Origin: Stramonita haemastoma
Taxonomy: Eukaryota > Mollusca > Gastropoda > Neogastropoda > Muricidae
Assembly (NCBI GenBank): GCA_030674155.1
Contig: CM060344.1
Coordinates: forward strand, 33,490,760 to 33,510,759
Reading direction: 5' to 3'
DNA length: 20,000 nt
Positions within the stretch are counted from its first letter, which is position 1, and each line of letters begins with the position of its first letter. The notes under the pieces were generated by a model. The model ran no database searches. It had not been told where the DNA came from and saw only the letters and a list, made by a program, of their open reading frames with translations. Positions 10,855-16,755 of the stretch are shown piece after piece. Made by a program: the position numbers and the translations under genes.

Positions 10855-13800
10855 ATTCAAATTTTATTTAAACTATCAATTGTTACTGATTGCGTGTGTG
10901 TTGTATAGGTCGAAGGCAAGCGCTTTGATTTGTTATTGCAAGATATAGCGCTATATAAATTCCATGTATTATTAATATTATAATGGGATAAGCACTCATG
11001 CACTTTTTACATCCAATCCCAGTGTGTATGCAGTTTTGTTAACTTTGTCATCTGTTCCCATTATCATTTATATAAAGTTGTATCTTGTAAAGACAAATCA
11101 AGGCACTTGCGCTCAACCAATTCTTATACAGTCATGCAACCAACAGCAACAGTGCCAACAAATTCAATTGTGTGCATGCACACACACACACACATCCGCC
11201 CACCACCCACACAGGACTTCACAGGATTCAGTGATACTGACAGAATCGCGGTGATACTGACAGAATCGCAGTGATACTGAAAGGAACTGCAGAGTGACAC
11301 TGAAAGAATCACAGTGATACTAAAAGAATCACACAGTGATACTGAAAGAATTGCAGATACGGAAAGAATCACAGTGATACTGAAAGAATCGCAAAGTGAT
11401 ACTGAAAGAATCGCAGTGACACTAAAAGAAATCGCAGCATGACACCTAAAGGAACAGCAGCGTGACACCTAAAAGAACCGCAGCGTGACACCTAAAAGAA
11501 CTGCAGCGTGACACCTAAAAGAACCACAGCGTGACACCTAAAAGAACCGCAGCGTGACACCTAAAAGAACCACAGCGTGACACCTAAAAGAACCACAGCG
11601 TGACACCTAAAAGAACCACAGCGTGACACCCAAAAGAACCGCAGCGTGACACCTAAAAGAACCGCAGCGTGACACCTAAAAGAACCGCAGCGTGACACCT
11701 AAAAGAACCGCAGCGTGACACCTAAAAGAATCACAGTGTGACACCTAAAAGAACCACAGCGTGACACCTATTGGAATGACAGCGTGACACCTAAATGAAT
11801 CACAGCGTGACACCTGAAAAATAATCACAGCGTGACACCAGAAAAGTCACAGAATGACACACCACCTCTGGCGCACCCCGTCCAGCTGTGTGGGGTCCTC
11901 TATCAGCACCTGCACCCCCATGTGCATCTTGGCTTTCTGCAGGCTGAAGTCCAGACAGGCGATCTTGGGGTCTCCCACCCTGCGAGGCATGGCTGCGGAC
12001 ACACACAAAAAAAACACATACATGTAGTATAATATGATGTATACACAGCTTATGTCAAGTCAATCTTTTACACACACAAAAAAAAACCGGTTCTGCTCAA
12101 CATATTTATAAAGTAAAAAAAAAGAAGAAAAAAAAAACCACCAAAAAAACATGTAATTCCCTGTGCAGGTGGAAGGAAGGTGGCAGGATGGTTAAGACGT
12201 TTGCCTGCCAACAAGGAAATCCCAAGGTTCTGGGTTTGATTCCCAGCCTCACCCTTACTTCCCAGTTTGACAGGGAAAAAAATCAAACTGGATGTCAAAG
12301 TCATTTGGAAAAGACTTTAAACTGAAGCCCCGTGTGCGAACACACAGAGAAAATCTTGCACACACGTTAAAAAACTGTCTGTGCGTGCGTGTGTGTGTGT
12401 CTGTGTGTATGCATGTTGAGTAGACCCCTTCTACGTACAAGCAGTTTACTATAAAAAATTCAAAAAAATCAACATAATCTTAAAAGTTAAAGTCTGTACC
12501 GAGCCTAAGGCTCATCAGGCCGGTGCTTATCCCGGTTTCTGTGGCGTTAAGCGACTGAGAGTCATAGACTCCCCCTGGATAGGACGCCAGTCTATCGCAG
12601 GGTTAACCCCCAACACAAGGTTGGTACCCCTTTCAACAAAAAAAAAAAAACCCAACAGCTCTCTCCATCTGAAACATATCCAACACCCCCCCCTCCATCC
12701 CCCACCACACCCCTACCCACCTTGAGAGGCCACAGTGCAGTTGAGGGCATAGCCGGTCACCAGGGTGGACTCGCGACTGCTGCGGCCGTGAGCCTTCAGC
12801 ACGTTGACCGCTTTGATGGGGTAGCGGTGGCCTCCCTTGCCGTCCGAGGTCCTGACGGCCATGGCAGCATCAACCACCATGGTGGAGAACATGTCAGAGT
12901 CCCTGAGCGCTCGTTAAGGATCCTCGCGTTTTTAGCGATAAAGATAATAATGACACATGGAATTTAACAGGTATTTTTATTTATTTATTATTCTATTCTT
13001 TTACATCCAGGATAATGGGATACGCACTCTTGTGCTTTTTTTTAACGTCCAGTCCCCGTGCGTATGCAGATTTGTAAATGTCATCTGTTCCCACCGGCAC
13101 ACAATGGCCTACTCTTACGAAAAGCGGAACAGGATTTAACGTGCGCGCAAGATGTTCTGTGTGCGTTCACACACGGGGCCTCAGTTTATAGTCTCATCTG
13201 AAGGACTTTGGGGGAGAGTGGAGTCCGCACTGATGTTGACTCCAGGAGAAAAATCTCCTTGAACAGGAATCGAACCCGGGTCGTCAAATTGCGAGCGCAA
13301 TGTTCTGACCACTAGGCTATCCTGTCCCCTAGGTGAAGGTAAAGATGTCCCATAACTTAGGCGGTCGTAGGGGAGCGAGGCATCAGAGACCTCAGCTTCT
13401 CTATTTCTTATCTAAGCGATAGAAAATGTTATGTTATCTTCTTTTCTTAGCAATAAAGAGTTCTATTTTATCTGATTTCTTTTCTTAGCAGTAGAAAATT
13501 TTATATTATCTTTTTTTTTTCTTAGCAATAGAAAATTTTATTTTATTTTATTTCTTTTTGAAGCAATAGAAAAATTAATGTTATCTTCTTTCTTTACTTA
13601 GCAAAAGAAAATGTCATGTTATTTCTAATCTCTGCTATAGAAAATTTTATCTTATTTCTTTTCTTATCAATAGAAAATTTTGTCTTATTTCTTTTCTTAG
13701 CATTAGAACGTTTTATCTTATTTCTATTTTCTTAGCAATAGAAAATTTTATCTTATCTTATTACTTTTTTTCTTAGCAATAGAAAACTTTATTTTACCTT

Positions 13801-16675
13801 CTTTTCTTAACCAAAGAAAATTTTATTTTATCTCATTTCATTTTTAGCAAAAGAAAATTTTTATTTTATCTTATTTCTTTTCTTAACCATGGAAAATTTT
13901 ATTTATCTTATTTCTTTTCTTAGCAAAAGATAATTTTATTTTATCTTATTTTTTTTCTTAGCAATATAAAATTTTATTTTATTTCTTTTCTTAACAACAG
14001 AAAATTTTATGTTATCTTAATCTTTGCAATAGAAAATTTTATCTTATTTCTTTTCTTAGCAACAGAAAATTTTATCTTATTTCTTTTCTTAACAACAGAA
14101 GCTTTTTTCTTATTTCTTTTCTTAGCAACAGAAAATTTTATGTTATTTATCTTTGCAATAGAAAATCATATCTTATTTCTTTTCTCAGCAATAGAAAATT
14201 TTATCGTATTTCTTTTCTTAGCGCTAGAAAATTTTATTTGATCTTATTTCTTTTTTCTTGGCAATAAAATTTTTTATTTGATCTTATTTCTTTTTTCTCA
14301 GCAATAGAAAATTGTATCTTATTTCTTTTCTTAACAACATAAAATGTTATGTTATCTTATTCATCTTTGCAATAGAAAATTTTATATTTCTTTTCTCAGC
14401 AATAGAAAATTTTATCTTCTTTCTTTTCTTAGCAACAGAAAATTTAATTTTATCTGACCTCTTTCTCATTCCTTGGCTAGAAGAGCTCCAAGGTTCACCA
14501 ATGGTTTGATTTTTCGCATATGCGACCGTTTTTGCCTTCCATTTAACCCTCTCAGTCCCGATCCGGGATTTGCCAGGATTGACACACAGTAGATATCCAT
14601 CACGCTGTGACCATCACTAATAGCTACCCCATGTTAAACCTCTATCAGGCTAGAGGTAGAAACCCTGTAGAGAGTCTGGAAGTAACTATAGCTGCTGGTG
14701 TGTACTTAGAAGGAGGAAAAGGCCAGCGAGCATGTGTGCCTGGCCTGATTTCGTGATGGACTGCGAAATCTAGGGGCAGTTTGGGTTCAGAGTGCGAATG
14801 CAAGAGGGTTAAGATAGCTGATTCCGTGATGGACTGCAAAATCTAGGGGCAGTTTGGGTTCAGAGTGCGAATGCAAGAGGGTTACGGTAGCCCCGTGTTC
14901 CGATCTTGGGGGATAGCAGCAGAAATCCTAATTTCACTCAGACAGTCCACAGTGCACAAATCCAACATCACTCAAGTAAGGCCTAGTCAAGAGTGCTAAA
15001 TTCAGACCACTCCTTCCTTTTACCTAGTCCAAATGTGGTCAGCTCCTGCTATAAATAGCACCAACTGGACTGGGATGGGATGGGATAATTAGCCGCTGAG
15101 AGCTGAAAGTGGGGGAAACTGACAGGTGCGAGTCAAGGATACGGTCCGATGATCTTGCTGGACATGCTGGTTTTGGCCACGTTGAGGATGCAGTCACGCC
15201 CCAGTTCATCCACAGGGATGGTCAGGTGATCCTGGATGTACTTCACCGCCTCCCTGCAACCACACAGCACATACATCCATACACTTGTCAGCAGAAATAA
15301 ACATGCTGGTATATATAACATAGCCGCACACACGCACACGCACACACTCACACACACACACACACAGAGGAATACACACACACATGCACCCGGATTCGAA
15401 TCCCGTTCAAGGGGGAAAATTTACATCAATGCAGAATCCACTCTCCCCAAAAGGTGTTCTGATGAGACTATAAACCAAGGCCCCGTGTGTGAAAGCACAC
15501 AGAAATCTTGCACATGTTAAAACCTGTTCCGCTTTTCAGAAGAATAGGCCATTCTGTGCCGGTAGGGACAGATGACAAAATTGACAAAACTGCAAACACA
15601 CAGAGACTAGGTGTAAAAAATAACAAAAAACACATGAGTGCTTATTCTATTATACTAAAAATAAAAGAATACTAATAAAAAAAGAATAAAAATAAAATGA
15701 AATAAAAAATAAATACACAGATGAAAACAAAGGTTAAAAAAAAAGAGGTAAAAGGTGTCCCATAACCTATATGATCATAAGAGCAAGGCATCAGAGACCT
15801 CAGCTTCTCTAGGGGCCAGCCTATTGAGGGCAGCGGCGCCCATCTCCTCTCTCTCGCTGCTTTTACCTTCCCTGACCCTAAAGAGGGCAGGTACCCATTG
15901 ACAGCTGGGTGAACTGTACTGAAGCCAAAGCGCACAAACGGTCACCCATCCACTTGTGGTAACCACGCTCGATGCTGCTTAACCTAGGCTGGGGGAAAGC
16001 AAGAGCTCAGACCACTGAGCTATCCCGTCCCGTCTGTAAGGAAAAAAAACAACAAAAACAAAAAAAACAGAGAAAAGGGGAACTGACTTGCAGGCCAGCC
16101 TGTAGCCACTGATGATGGAAGTAGGATGGATCTTGCACTTCACCAGGTCATCAGCATTCTTCAGCAGTTCTGCCGCCATGATCACCTGCACGTCAACCAA
16201 TACATTCACAACTTTGTTCTTTCATTTCTTTTTTTTTTAAATGACAACTTTGTTCACTTTGTACAACCAGCATACCTGTCAAATGATCAAAATATAACTT
16301 CTCATGCTAAGAAAACAAAACAAAAAAGAACCCTAAACCTTCTCACGCAACTGTCATCTTCTCATGTGGAAATATATACCAACCTATGGATACATACCAC
16401 GCACAGACCTTAGTACAGTCAGCTATCTTTGCAGTTCTTATAGTTAAACGTTTTTTCTCCAATACACACTATTCTCACTCCTTCACAGACAGACAGACAC
16501 ACCTACACACACACCTACACACACACACACACACACTGACACACACACACACATACACACACACACACACTCCCCTACACAACCACACCCCCCACACACA
16601 CACAGACAGGTAACTGACCACACTGGTGGTTCCGTCCCCCACTTCCTGGTCCTGCAGGTCGGCCAGTTCACAGAC

Positions 16676-16755
<80 letters not shown>

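Noticed and set aside
11229..11865. CRISPR-like array
   Set aside because: Units are directly tandem without unique spacers and the DNA is eukaryotic, so this is a minisatellite.
11800..12006. Plus-strand or other-frame proteins over exons 6, 7, 8 and 9
   Set aside because: They overlap well-supported CCT1 exons in other frames and show no family resemblance.
15941..15985. A true 5S rRNA gene
   Set aside because: Only about 45 bp resemble 5S; the 5' part is tRNA-like and the same unit is dispersed in four copies, so it is a SINE.
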